From Rhodococcus sp. EPR-157 (lineage in GTDB: Bacteria; Actinomycetota; Actinomycetes; Mycobacteriales; Mycobacteriaceae): DNA of 48,729 nt. The notes below the pieces were generated by a model. That model was given only the letters and a program-made list of their open reading frames with translations, was not told where the DNA came from and ran no database searches. The stretch lies in contig NZ_LVCV01000318.1 in the NCBI RefSeq assembly GCF_001647195.1, forward strand, positions 1-48,729. Reading direction: 5' to 3'. A program made the position numbers and the translations under genes. Positions within the stretch are counted from its first letter, which is position 1. Each line of letters begins with the position of its first letter. This document shows positions 7,833 to 16,200 of the stretch, in pieces.

Positions 7833-8270
7833 ATGGCAGACACAACGGAGACACCACCGCAGTTCCAGGTACACGAATCGGGTGCGTATTTTCACGGCAC
7901 CAAAGCGGACCTGCGGGTCGGGGACTTCCTCGCCCCGGGGTATCGCTCCAACTACCGTTCCGAGCTCATCTCGAACAACGTCTACATGACGAAAGTGTTG
8001 GACAACGCGGTTCTCGCGGCAGAGATGGCGGCCGGACCGGGACGTCCCCGTGTGTACATCGTCGAGCCGGACGGCGATGTCGAAGACGACCCGAACGTCA
8101 CCGACAAGAAGTTCCCCGGCAACCCGACTCAGTCCTTCCAAAGCCCGAACCCGGTGAAGATAGTCGGAGAGATGCTCGACTGGGTCGGGCACTCCCCCGA
8201 ATACCTCGACCAGTTCCGGGCAGGCCTGGAAGAACTGAGGCGAACGGGAGCCGATGTCATCTACGACTAG
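7833..8270 (+). CDS. arr: Rifampicin ADP-ribosyltransferase
   Basis: A 145-residue enzyme that transfers ADP-ribose from NAD+ to the C23 hydroxyl of rifamycins and inactivates them. The sequence is strikingly close to Mycobacterium smegmatis Arr: FQVHESGAYFHGTKADLRVG, NNVYMTKVLDNAV, YIVEPDGDVEDDPNVTDKKF, PGNPTQSF and WVGHSPEYLDQ. The residues corresponding to the catalytic His (H21), Tyr (Y51) and Asp (around D85) are present. Start chosen at ATG 7833; the longer in-frame start at 7755 adds 26 non-homologous residues. No rifamycin-associated element was recognised upstream. A strong hairpin follows. Confidence 0.96.
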   Translation: MADTTETPPQFQVHESGAYFHGTKADLRVGDFLAPGYRSNYRSELISNNVYMTKVLDNAVLAAEMAAGPGRPRVYIVEPDGDVEDDPNVTDKKFPGNPTQSFQSPNPVKIVGEMLDWVGHSPEYLDQFRAGLEELRRTGADVIYD

Positions 8271-8325
8271 CACCCAGCCACCCGCAGTGAGATCGGGCGC
8301 GGAGGTCGAACAGTTGGGTAGTGAA

Positions 8326-8367
8326 CAGCGGCTCGGGCAGTGTGAGAGACACCTTCCCGAGCCGCTG
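8326..8367. terminator. Bidirectional hairpin between arr and the MFS gene
   Basis: CAGCGGCTCGGG (8326-8337) and CCCGAGCCGCTG (8356-8367) form a perfect 12-bp stem with an 18-nt loop between two convergent genes. It ends 11 bp from the transporter stop. Confidence 0.75.
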
Positions 8368-8378
8368 GTCCGAAAATG

Positions 8379-9722
8379 TCAGGCCAGGCTCACTTCTCTG
8401 GTCTCGACCAGAGCCTTGGTGCATCCGAGGCTTAGAACCGACAAGAGAGCGAGCATGACGCCGACTGCGATGCTTCCATACTGCGCGGTCAACGGCGCCG
8501 CGAGCAGCGGCGGAATCGCGCCACCGAGAACGCCGGCGAGGTTGTAGCCCAACCCGGCTCCGGTGTAACGGAAGCGTGTCTGGAACAGCTCCGGCAGCAG
8601 AGCACCGGTTGGGCCGTAGGCAATCCCGAAGATTCCCAGCGTGATGCACATCGACACGACATAGACAACTTCGTTGCCGGTATCGAGCAACGGGAACAGA
8701 GCCAGTGCCCACGGAACAGCAATTGCGCAGGAGGTCATGATGACTCGCCGTCGACCGACCCGGTCGGAGTACGTCGCGGAAATGCCTATCGCAATTCCGA
8801 ACACGACCGCGGCGATGATGCCTGTCCACAGCACGAACGGCCGGTCGAACCCGAGAGTCTTGGTGCCGTAACTGGTCAGGTACGCAGTGCCCATGTAGAA
8901 CAGGGAGAACAGCGATGCCAGTGCGCCTGCGGCGAGGAGGATTTCCTTCTTCTGGACCTTCCAGGCTTCGAGGATGGGGAGCCTGTCAGGCGCAGCGGAG
9001 CGATTCTCGACCTCTTTGTTTGCACGGAAGATCGGCGTCTCTTCGATCGCCAACCGCATGTAGAGGCCGATGAGAACCAGAACCGCACTGAACAGGAACG
9101 GAATTCGCCAGCCGAAGTCGAGGAACACCTCGTTGGTATCGCCAAAGACCGCTCCGGTCACCAGGAACGTCGCGCTCGACAGAATGAACGCGGCCGACGG
9201 TCCCAGCTGCGGGAACATTCCGTAGAAACCACGCTTTTTCGCGGGCGCGTACTCCGCCGTCAGCAGGGTCGCTCCAGCCCACTCTCCTCCGACTGCGAAG
9301 CCTTGCCCGAACCGCAACAGCACCAGGATGATCGGGGCGGCAACACCAATAGTCTCCGCACCCGGAAGCAGGCCGATGGCGAACGTCGAGATACCCATCA
9401 GCAGCAGCGTGGAGATCAGCGTCTTCTTACGCCCAATTCGATCGCCGAAGTGGCCGAACAGCACCGCGCCCGCGGGACGGGCGATGAAGGCGACGGCGAA
9501 CGTGGCGAAGGAGGCGACGGTTCCCGCAGTCGCTCCCAGGGCGGGGAAGAAGACCGTCGGGAACACCAGTGCTGCGGCAGTTCCGTAGATGAAGAAATCG
9601 TAGAACTCGATCGTCGTGCCGATTCCACTCGCGATCGCTACTTTGCGAACGCTGGTGCCGGGTGCCGCAGAAGGCGCCGAAGACGTACGAGTTACCGCGT
9701 CGTCGGGTGAAATTGAAGTCAT
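8379..9722 (-). CDS. MFS transporter, metabolite:H+ symporter (MHS) family
   Basis: A 447-residue inner-membrane transporter of the ShiA/ProP/citrate type. The first transmembrane helix contains GTTIEFYDFFIYGTAAALVF, a hallmark of the MHS family. The inter-helix loop 2-3 motif GHFGDRIGRKKTL and FGQGFAVGGEWAGA in helix 4 are also typical. About 12 hydrophobic segments are present. The start ATG 9722 is preceded by a GGAGA ribosome-binding site. Substrate (shikimate, betaine, alpha-ketoglutarate or an aromatic acid) cannot be decided from the sequence. It stands alone between arr and tRNA genes. Confidence 0.92.
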   Translation of the reverse strand: MTSISPDDAVTRTSSAPSAAPGTSVRKVAIASGIGTTIEFYDFFIYGTAAALVFPTVFFPALGATAGTVASFATFAVAFIARPAGAVLFGHFGDRIGRKKTLISTLLLMGISTFAIGLLPGAETIGVAAPIILVLLRFGQGFAVGGEWAGATLLTAEYAPAKKRGFYGMFPQLGPSAAFILSSATFLVTGAVFGDTNEVFLDFGWRIPFLFSAVLVLIGLYMRLAIEETPIFRANKEVENRSAAPDRLPILEAWKVQKKEILLAAGALASLFSLFYMGTAYLTSYGTKTLGFDRPFVLWTGIIAAVVFGIAIGISATYSDRVGRRRVIMTSCAIAVPWALALFPLLDTGNEVVYVVSMCITLGIFGIAYGPTGALLPELFQTRFRYTGAGLGYNLAGVLGGAIPPLLAAPLTAQYGSIAVGVMLALLSVLSLGCTKALVETREVSLA

Positions 9723-10231
9723 GGGTTCTCCATTGGGATCGATGCCGACACATGTGATGTGGGGACGAATCCAGACGCTATGTGATCGGTGTCATAGTTC
9801 GTTACCCCCGGAAGAGGGGGTCGAAGACCTTGGCACACGACGCGTCTCGACTCATCACCGACAGGGTCGCGGTGACGAGTTCGTGCGCAGACGGAGACCA
9901 ATGCCCGGTGGTGCGGTGCTGGTGGTTGATCGCCGCCATCCAAGTACCGAACGTTGGCGACGGCCGGCGGGACCTCCAGCTCGAGGCCGACGATCGTGCA
10001 GAGTGCAGTTGTCAACACTTTCGTTCCGAAGCCGTGTTTCCACACAGAGTTAGCTGGCACCGTACGGACGCCTCTGGACACTCGAATCCGATATTGGAAG
10101 CGAAGTGGCATCAGACGAGGAAATCCCCTGATCGGCCACCGACATCCACACGCGACCGAAACGCTCAACACATTCGCTACCGCACAGGTCGTTTCTATTG
10201 AGCAGATGGCACATCCAACACAAACAAAAAA
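9723..10231. other. Intergenic region between the MFS gene and tRNA-Arg
   Basis: About 500 bp that contains the transporter promoter. A minus-strand frame of 45 codons (9802-9939, MAAINHQHRTTGHW...) and a longer overlapping frame look partly protein-like but match no family I recognise and lack a clear ribosome-binding site. They may be gene remnants. A short CCCCC/GGGGG hairpin lies at 9804-9821. Nothing firmer can be supported. Confidence 0.35.
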
Positions 10232-10263
10232 CCCCCGATCTGCGAATGTTCGCAGATCGGGGG
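10232..10263 (-). terminator. Rho-independent terminator after tRNA-Arg
   Basis: CCCCCGATCTGCGAA (10232-10246) pairs perfectly with TTCGCAGATCGGGGG (10249-10263). A run of A precedes it on the + strand (a T-run on the minus strand) and CTTTTT follows, so it can stop transcription in both directions. Placed 10 bp downstream of the tRNA. Confidence 0.9.
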
Positions 10264-10273
10264 CTTTTTCCTG

Positions 10274-10346
10274 TGCGCCCGAAGGGATTCGAACCCCTAA
10301 CCTCTTGATCCGTAGTCAAGTGCTCTATCCGTTGAGCTACGGGCGC
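10274..10346 (-). tRNA. tRNA-Arg (anticodon ACG)
   Basis: A 73-nt cloverleaf. The acceptor stem is GCGCCCG/CGGGCGC, with D-loop GCTCAACGGATAGAGC. The anticodon arm CTTGA-CTACGGA-TCAAG gives ACG, and the T-arm contains GGTTCGAATCC. CCA is not encoded (the next bases are CAG). Confidence 0.97.
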
Positions 10347-10397
10347 ATGTTCTGTTGTGGTCGAGCATCTAGCTGGCCGGTAAAACTCTACCGACCG

Positions 10398-10487
10398 TGG
10401 CGGAGGCGAGAGGATTTGAACCTCCGGACCCGGTGAAGGGTCAAGTCATTAGCAGTGACTCCCATTCGGCCGCTCTGGCACGCCTCC
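10398..10487 (-). tRNA. tRNA-Ser (anticodon GCT)
   Basis: A class II tRNA of 87 nt plus an encoded CCA (10398-10400). The acceptor stem is GGAGGCG/CGCCTCC. The anticodon arm AGTCA-CTGCTAA-TGACT gives GCT, which reads AGC/AGU. A long variable arm (GACCCTTCACCGGGTC) and T-arm GGTTCAAATCC follow. Confidence 0.97.
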
Positions 10488-10572
10488 TAGGCTGCCGGCC
10501 CTCTCGGACCGCCGAGGAAAGAGATTACACACGCCGAAGCCGTCAGCGCAAAACGGCTGGTCAACCTTCTGT

Positions 10573-11325
10573 TCACCTGAGGAATGAGTCGAACCAGTCG
10601 AAGATCCTCGTCTGCGCTTCGATCAGAGCAGCTGTCCCCGGATCCCCGTCCTCGGCGCTGCCTGGCGACGGCGGCGCGTCCGCTCGGTGATGACGACCGC
10701 TGTAGCTGACGACGTTGGTAGCCACGGACGCCCGTGTGGCTGCCTCACGAAGCCTCTCTATGTGCTCTGCTGGGGCCCGAGGGTCATCCTCGCCGTACAG
10801 ACCGAGCCAGGGCGCTTGGAGCGACGGCGCGGCCTCGACCAACGCGACGGCGTCGGCGTTCAGCGGTTCGGTGATCCCCGCCGCAGCGACACTCACTGCC
10901 GCCCCGATCGGCCGATTGGTGGCGACGATCAGAGCCGCGGTTCCCGCGTCGTCGAACCCGATGACCCCGACACAATCCGGATACACGCCGCGGGAGGTGA
11001 GCCAGTCGAACGTGGCGTCGAAATCGGCGAACAGATTCTCACCGAACACCTCTTCGCCGTCCACGACCGAGTCGCGATGAAAAAGATCGGGCGCAACCGC
11101 GAGCCAGCCTTCCAGCGCAAGCGCGTGCAGCAGGGCCAAGAGCGACGGCGGAATCTCCCGGGACTCGTGAAGCACGACGATCCCGCCCCGGACACTGCCC
11201 TCGGGTGCGACTGCGGTGAGCGGCACCTTCTGTTGAACCGCACGAGGTTGGTCGGTGTCGTCCGGGTCGACCCCCGGTTCCACATCGATTCGGAGCACTG
11301 CCACATCCGTGAAGATTCCCGACAT
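10573..11325 (-). CDS. Dienelactone hydrolase family protein lacking the nucleophile
   Basis: A 250-residue alpha/beta-hydrolase-fold protein. Start ATG 11325 (MSGIFTDVAV); longer frames run into the divergent aminotransferase gene. Family landmarks are VRGGIVVLHESREI, APDLFHRD, the nucleophile elbow VGVIGFDDAGTAAL, the acid region GLYGEDDPRAP and a C-terminal His in YSGRHHRAD. Dienelactone hydrolases normally have Cys (or Ser) in the elbow, G-x-C-x-G. Here the elbow reads G-F-D-D-A-G, so the nucleophile is Asp and classic esterase chemistry is unlikely. Divergent from the aminotransferase across 90 bp. May be a binding protein or use different chemistry. Confidence 0.8.
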   Translation of the reverse strand: MSGIFTDVAVLRIDVEPGVDPDDTDQPRAVQQKVPLTAVAPEGSVRGGIVVLHESREIPPSLLALLHALALEGWLAVAPDLFHRDSVVDGEEVFGENLFADFDATFDWLTSRGVYPDCVGVIGFDDAGTAALIVATNRPIGAAVSVAAAGITEPLNADAVALVEAAPSLQAPWLGLYGEDDPRAPAEHIERLREAATRASVATNVVSYSGRHHRADAPPSPGSAEDGDPGTAALIEAQTRIFDWFDSFLR

Positions 11326-11415
11326 GAATCCAAAATAGTGCTGTCGAGCGCCCCCCGCTCCAATACCGCCGGACGCACAGAAATCCCACATGAAGGGAAG
11401 CGCATAATGTGAGCC

Positions 11416-12501
11416 GTGACTGCTCGTATCCGCACCGACCTCGACGCCATCCCCGCCTACGTTCCGGGCCGCAGTTTCCCCGGAGTGATCAAGCTGGCCA
11501 GCAACGAGACCACCCAGGGACCGCTGCCGAGCGTGCGCGAGAAGATCGCCGAAGCGGTTTCGACCGTCAATCGCTACCCGGATATTCGCGCCACCGAGTT
11601 GGTCGCCGAGATCGCCGCGATGTTGAAGGTCCAACCCGAGAACGTCGCTGCCGGTAACGGATCCGTCGCGCTGTGCCAGGAGGTCGTGCAGATCACGTGT
11701 GGCCCCGGCGACGAGGTCGTGTACGCGTGGCGCTCGTTCGAGGCCTACCCGATCATCACCCGCGTCGCGGGCGCCACTCCCGTCGAGGTCCCACTCGACG
11801 ACAACCACGTGCACGATCTCGACGCCATGCTCGCCGCGATCACCGAGCGCACCCGCGTCGTGTTCGTGTGCAACCCCAACAACCCGAGCGGCACGGTCGT
11901 CAGGCGATCCGCACTCGAGAAGTTTCTCGACGCGGTTCCCGCGCATGTACTCGTCGTACTGGACGAGGCCTACTTCGAATACGCCCGTGAGAACCCCGCG
12001 GGTGAGTACACCGACGGCGTCGAGCTCGCACGCGGGCGTCGTAATGTTCTGGTCCTTCGGACGTTCTCGAAGGCCTACGGACTCGCCGGGCTGCGGGTGG
12101 GATACGCCGTCGGCGATCCGTCGATCATCACCGCTCTCGGCAAGGTGCGCATCGCGTTCGCCGTCAACTCCGTTGCCCAGCGGGCTGCCCTGGCGTCACT
12201 CGCGGCGAAAGACGAACTATTGGCCCGCACCGACGCGCTCGTCATCGAGCGAGAGCGGGTACGTGAGGCCCTCATCGAACTGGGTTACGACGTCGCGCAG
12301 TCCGACTCGAACTTCGTCTTCATGCCGCTCGGTGATCGTTCTGCGCCCTTCGCCGAGGGCGCAGCCGAAGCAGGAGTCCTTCTGCGCGCCTTCACCGGCG
12401 ACGGAGTGCGGATCACCATCGGTGATCCGGACGAGAACGACGCCTTCCTGAAGTACGCCGCTACCGCCGCACCCTCGCCGAGCGAGACTCGCTCGGACTG
12501 A
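11416..12501 (+). CDS. pat: Aromatic amino acid / histidinol-phosphate aminotransferase (HisC/Pat type)
   Basis: A 361-residue class I/II PLP aminotransferase that should interconvert aromatic amino acids (or histidinol phosphate) and their 2-oxo acids. Characteristic segments are IKLASNETTQGPLPSVREKI, NRYPDIRATELV, AAGNGSVALCQEVV, VFVCNPNNPSGTVV, VVLDEAYFEYA and the PLP-lysine motif TFSKAYGLAGLRVGYA. It ends with VLLRAFTGDGVRITIGDPDEN, with Arg for the substrate carboxylate. It resembles mycobacterial Rv3772 (HisC2/Pat). GTG start at 11416. The 3' end overlaps the convergent AraC gene by 41 bp. Confidence 0.92.
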   Translation: MTARIRTDLDAIPAYVPGRSFPGVIKLASNETTQGPLPSVREKIAEAVSTVNRYPDIRATELVAEIAAMLKVQPENVAAGNGSVALCQEVVQITCGPGDEVVYAWRSFEAYPIITRVAGATPVEVPLDDNHVHDLDAMLAAITERTRVVFVCNPNNPSGTVVRRSALEKFLDAVPAHVLVVLDEAYFEYARENPAGEYTDGVELARGRRNVLVLRTFSKAYGLAGLRVGYAVGDPSIITALGKVRIAFAVNSVAQRAALASLAAKDELLARTDALVIERERVREALIELGYDVAQSDSNFVFMPLGDRSAPFAEGAAEAGVLLRAFTGDGVRITIGDPDENDAFLKYAATAAPSPSETRSD

Positions 12502-13396
12502 ACCCGAACTCGGCACGGAATGCCGAGTTGAAGGTACTGACCGAGCCGAATCCTGACGCGTATGCGACCTCGGTGATCGAGCGGTGCCGCTGTGCCGGAT
12601 CGTCCAAGCGTGCCTTGGCTCGATTCAGACGGCTGGTCCTGATCAAGTCCGACGGAGTGGTCTCGACCGAGGCCAGAACAGCTTGTATGTGGCGCACCGA
12701 CCATCCAAGCCGTCGGGCAAGAGTGACCGGCGTCAGAGTCGGATCGTCGGACTGCGCACGCACGTATTCGAACGCCGACTGCGCCACTCCCGGCCACCGA
12801 CCGACGTCGGAACCGAGCGTCGCAATCAAGATCGTGACGGACTTTCCGATCTCGCGGAAATCGTTCGTGGACAGAGAGTTCCGCTGGATCGACAGCTGCC
12901 GCAACATTGCCGAAGCGACTGCCCCGACGCCGGAAGTCATGTCGAGCATCCGCGGCGAACACGAAAGCGTCGTCGACGACGATTCCGGGACACTGACGAC
13001 CCACGCTCGCGCATCACCACCATGCCCCAGCGTGAATGGCGACGACATCGACAATGCCACTGCAGAACCCGGTCCGATCACGTCCCGATCCTGGCCATGC
13101 CCGATGCGAAAAAGCCCGGCGCGGGGAATCAGGACTCTCAGGCTTCGATCGTCGTCTCGCCGCACATCCAACTGGCGACGTTCGTATTCGACTGCGTCGG
13201 AGGAGAACTCCATCAACTGAAAACCGAAGGATCGCTGAACGACCGTCTTGCCGGTGAACCCCTCGGCTCGATCGAAGCGTGATTCGAGGCCACCGTGGTT
13301 GGCACGAACATGGTCACACCAGAAGTCGCGACGATCGGAGGCCGGCAGCACTGCGGTGTCGGTCTCCGACACGTCGTAACCGGTCGATGCCTTCAT
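12461..13396 (-). CDS. AraC-family transcriptional regulator
   Basis: A 311-residue regulator. The N-terminal half (FGFQLMEFSSDAVEYERRQL to IGPGSAVALSMSSPFTLGHG) matches the AraC-binding-like cupin domain of AraC_binding_2 proteins. The C-terminal AraC/XylS double HTH shows VTLARRLGWSVRHIQAVLAS and SITEVAYASGFGSVSTFNSA then FRAEFGFSPSE. Start chosen at ATG 13396 (MKASTGYDVS) rather than the upstream arginine-rich extension. It is divergent from an alpha/beta hydrolase gene (155 bp), a typical regulator-target layout. Its tail overlaps the pat gene by 41 bp. Confidence 0.9.
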   Translation of the reverse strand: MKASTGYDVSETDTAVLPASDRRDFWCDHVRANHGGLESRFDRAEGFTGKTVVQRSFGFQLMEFSSDAVEYERRQLDVRRDDDRSLRVLIPRAGLFRIGHGQDRDVIGPGSAVALSMSSPFTLGHGGDARAWVVSVPESSSTTLSCSPRMLDMTSGVGAVASAMLRQLSIQRNSLSTNDFREIGKSVTILIATLGSDVGRWPGVAQSAFEYVRAQSDDPTLTPVTLARRLGWSVRHIQAVLASVETTPSDLIRTSRLNRAKARLDDPAQRHRSITEVAYASGFGSVSTFNSAFRAEFGFSPSESRSARVRR

Positions 13397-13551
13397 CGAT
13401 ACGTACCTCCCACGCAGGAGTCGGGCCTGTGCGCGCGATGGCCGATTCCGTGCGCGCAACCGGCAGACCGGCACCTCCGCTGCGCCCTACCGTTCGTACG
13501 GTACACGTGTTCCGCATCACAGTCGGAGCCTCGGGCAGAATCGAGACAGTC

Positions 13552-14385
13552 ATGGCCACCACCGCAGTCGGCACCCTAGCCATCGGCACCGCATCCATTT
13601 GGTACGAAATCTCAGCACCGGCCGACGGCTCGACCGTTGTGCTGAGTCATTCCCTGTTCTTCGACCACCGCATGTTCGACGAGCTGGCATCGCTTCTGGT
13701 GGCCGCCGGCCACCGGGTCGTGACGTACGACCACCGCAATCACGGACAGAGTTCGGTCCACCAGCAGAACGAGGTCAGCGTCGATACCCTCACCGAAGAC
13801 GCCGCCGCGCTGATCGAGCAACTACAGCTCGGGCGGGTGCACTTTCTCGGAAACTCCCTCGGCGGCTTCGTTGCGCTGCGACTGGCCGCACGCAGACCGG
13901 AGCTACTGCTCTCCGCAGTCGCGGTCGGATCGTCCGCCGAGGAGGAACATCAGCTGGAGGCATTCGCACCGCTGGTCGATCGACTGAGCGAGCATGGCGC
14001 ATCGGATTCGATCGACACCCTGATGTACATCATGTTCGGTGACACGAGCTTGTCGACAGACACGCCGTCCGTCCAGGACTGGCGGGAGCGCATGGTTGCG
14101 CTCGACCGGACCATCGGCGGATCGGCGTACCAAGTCATTCACCGCGAGCGGATCGTCGAGGAGCTGCACGGGTGCACCGTGCCCGTGCTGGCAATCTCCG
14201 GAACGGAGGATCACGCCTACCCACCACCGATTTCCGACGTCAACATCGCTACCGCCTGCGGCGGAGAACACCGAAGAGTCGACGCTGCCGGCCACTCCGT
14301 CTCACTCGAACAGCCGGACACGGTTGCGAACCATGTGCTCGCACACTTCGCCGGCGTCGAGTCGACGGTAGGAAGCCAGGGCTAG
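13552..14385 (+). CDS. Alpha/beta hydrolase (lactonase/esterase type)
   Basis: A 277-residue hydrolase. The nucleophile elbow is FLGNSLGGFVAL, with Ser at 102. The oxyanion region is LSHSLFFDHRMF, the acid is probably the Asp in ISGTEDHAYPP, and the His is in AAGHSVSLEQP. This resembles 3-oxoadipate enol-lactonase and haloperoxidase-like hydrolases. ATG 13552 chosen: the longer frame from 13279 reads antisense through the AraC start region. It is probably controlled by the divergent AraC regulator. Stops converge with the mycolyltransferase with a 4-bp overlap. Substrate unknown. Confidence 0.88.
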   Translation: MATTAVGTLAIGTASIWYEISAPADGSTVVLSHSLFFDHRMFDELASLLVAAGHRVVTYDHRNHGQSSVHQQNEVSVDTLTEDAAALIEQLQLGRVHFLGNSLGGFVALRLAARRPELLLSAVAVGSSAEEEHQLEAFAPLVDRLSEHGASDSIDTLMYIMFGDTSLSTDTPSVQDWRERMVALDRTIGGSAYQVIHRERIVEELHGCTVPVLAISGTEDHAYPPPISDVNIATACGGEHRRVDAAGHSVSLEQPDTVANHVLAHFAGVESTVGSQG

Positions 14386-15419
14386 AGGCCGAGGGCCCGT
14401 TCGAGCGTCGGCCAGGACTCGCGCAGATCGTCCTGCCAGTAGGGCCACTGGTGGATGCCGTAGGGCCGGTAGACGACGGTGGCATCGATGTCGAGTGAGC
14501 GCAGCCGCGTGTCGAACAGCGTGGTGCAGTACAACGCCGCAGCCTCGAGCGGGCCGCCCTGGGCTGCTTCCTGCAAGCCAGTTCCACCAGGTCCGAGCTC
14601 GTAGGGACCGGGCAACCCGGTTCCGACGGAGATGTAGACGTCCTTGCCGCGGAGCGCCTCGGCGTTGCGCGACGGGTCGTGTGCCACCCACCCGAAGTCT
14701 GCGTTCTCGCCCCACATGTTGGTTGCGTTGCCGCCGTTCATGGCGACGGTTGCGCGCACCGCGTCCTTGAGATTGTTCTGGGAGTTGTCGTAGCACCCGC
14801 TCAGCCCCGCAACACCGGTGTACAAATTCGGGTGACGGGTGATGAGGTCCATCGCGCCCTGAGCGCCCATGGAGACACCAGCGATGGCATTGGTGCCGTT
14901 TCCGGAGAACCGGGCGTCGATCAGAGGAGGCAGCTCTGAGGTCAGGAACGTTTCCCACTTGTTGACGCCCAGGATCGGATCCGGGACGTTCCAATCGGTG
15001 TAGTAGCTACTGGAACCACCGACGGGAAGAACCACGTTGACGTTCTTGTCAGCGAAGAAGTCGACGATGTCGGTCTTCTGCGTCCACGTGCTCTCGAGGT
15101 AGTTCGACTCTTTACCTGCACTGACGCCATCGAGCATGTACAAAGTCGGCCGGGACACTGCCTGCGCGGCCGGGAGAAGAACCTGAACCTGGATGATCTT
15201 GTTCATCGCAGGAGACTCGACGAATACGGCTGCACGTCGGTCCGTGAGCATGTCGACATGATCGATGCGGGCCGGCCTGAACGGCGCAGCCTGCGCAGAC
15301 GGCGACGCGGCACCATCCGAACTGCCTGTACCGGGGAGCGGCTGGGCCGACACCACACCGGTTCCCAGTATCGACAGCGCAAGGCTGGTCCCCAGCGCTG
15401 CAATAACTCGACGGTGCAT
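14382..15419 (-). CDS. Secreted mycolyltransferase/esterase (antigen 85 family)
   Basis: A 345-residue exported enzyme of the trehalose O-mycolyltransferase (Fbp/Cmt) family, which moves mycolic acids onto trehalose or arabinogalactan outside the membrane. The signal peptide is MHRRVIAALGTSLALSILGT, with cleavage near VSAQP. The core shows VQVLLPAAQAVSRPTLYMLD, WNVPDPILGVNKWETFLTSE, the nucleophile AIAGVSMGAQGAMDL, AGLSGCYDNSQ, and the catalytic His in YGIHQWPYWQDDL (compare H-x-WPYW in Ag85). Size fits the family. Strong evidence that the host makes mycolic acids. No C-terminal anchor is visible. Confidence 0.93.
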   Translation of the reverse strand: MHRRVIAALGTSLALSILGTGVVSAQPLPGTGSSDGAASPSAQAAPFRPARIDHVDMLTDRRAAVFVESPAMNKIIQVQVLLPAAQAVSRPTLYMLDGVSAGKESNYLESTWTQKTDIVDFFADKNVNVVLPVGGSSSYYTDWNVPDPILGVNKWETFLTSELPPLIDARFSGNGTNAIAGVSMGAQGAMDLITRHPNLYTGVAGLSGCYDNSQNNLKDAVRATVAMNGGNATNMWGENADFGWVAHDPSRNAEALRGKDVYISVGTGLPGPYELGPGGTGLQEAAQGGPLEAAALYCTTLFDTRLRSLDIDATVVYRPYGIHQWPYWQDDLRESWPTLERALGL

Positions 15420-15561
15420 TACTTATCCATCCTCCCCCGCCGCGCCGATTCCCGGCGCAACACGAACAACATGCGTTTCCCAACCTAACTCACGAGTAGG
15501 TTGACCCCCGCAAGCTGTGGAACCGCTCACAGTAGTCGCAACGAATGACGTACCAAAAGTT

Positions 15562-16200
15562 CTATCGAATGTTTGGGACTCGTACCAAAGGCCGCATGAG
15601 CAGGGCTGCAGCGAGAAAACACAGCGCACCGACGAATGTGCCCACATTCGCGACTTCGGCGTCCGCAAGTTGACCGGTCGAGGGACGAACGAAGGCTCCG
15701 ACCGCGGATACCCCGAATGCGACCGAGCCGATCATATTGAGCCACGTGCTGCGCCAATCTCGCGCGTGCGGATCCCACAATTTGTCGGTCTCGGTCGTCG
15801 CGACGACGGCCAGAGCACTTGCGACCAGGAACGCCGTCGAACCGAAGACGTCGGGCCGCCATACCCATCTGTCCGCCTCGGACGACGTCAGACCACTGAC
15901 CATCGCGATTCCGGTGCTGACGTTGAAGAGCAGCGTGCCGACGAACTGGAGTGCAGCAGCCCACCAGTCGTACAGCTCGACTCGTTCCGATTCGCTGTCC
16001 GGTACCGGGCGGCCACTCAACCGCAAGGCGATGAATCCTGCGGCGGTGAAGAACAGCGATCCGACGAAGTACGTGATGTTGTCGAGGTCGGTTCCGACCC
16101 ACTGCCCGTATCCAGGTACCGCTGCAAGCCCGAACAACAGGGAGCCGACCACGAAACCGCCGGACTCACGCCTGATGCCGACCGATTCACTCCAGCGCAC
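15562..16200 (-). CDS. Integral membrane protein, YrhK-like
   Basis: A 212-residue protein with about five hydrophobic segments (GGFVVGSLLFGLAAVPGYG, TYFVGSLFFTAAGFIALRL, AALQFVGTLLFNVSTGIAMV, STAFLVASALAVVAT, TFVGALCFLAAALLM). It resembles the YrhK-domain membrane proteins found in mycobacteria and rhodococci; no catalytic motif is evident. The GTG start at 16200 directly follows the TGA of the upstream DUF2252 gene, so the two are very likely co-translated. Function unknown. Confidence 0.75.
   Translation of the reverse strand: MRWSESVGIRRESGGFVVGSLLFGLAAVPGYGQWVGTDLDNITYFVGSLFFTAAGFIALRLSGRPVPDSESERVELYDWWAAALQFVGTLLFNVSTGIAMVSGLTSSEADRWVWRPDVFGSTAFLVASALAVVATTETDKLWDPHARDWRSTWLNMIGSVAFGVSAVGAFVRPSTGQLADAEVANVGTFVGALCFLAAALLMRPLVRVPNIR

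Noticed and set aside
9802-9939. Possible small gene or remnant upstream of the MFS gene (minus strand)
   Set aside because: Partly protein-like, but without a ribosome-binding site, known domain or clear extent; recorded only as part of the intergenic entry.
11326-11946. N-terminal extension of the dienelactone-hydrolase-like protein
   Set aside because: The extension lies antisense over the start of the aminotransferase gene and has no homology-like sequence.
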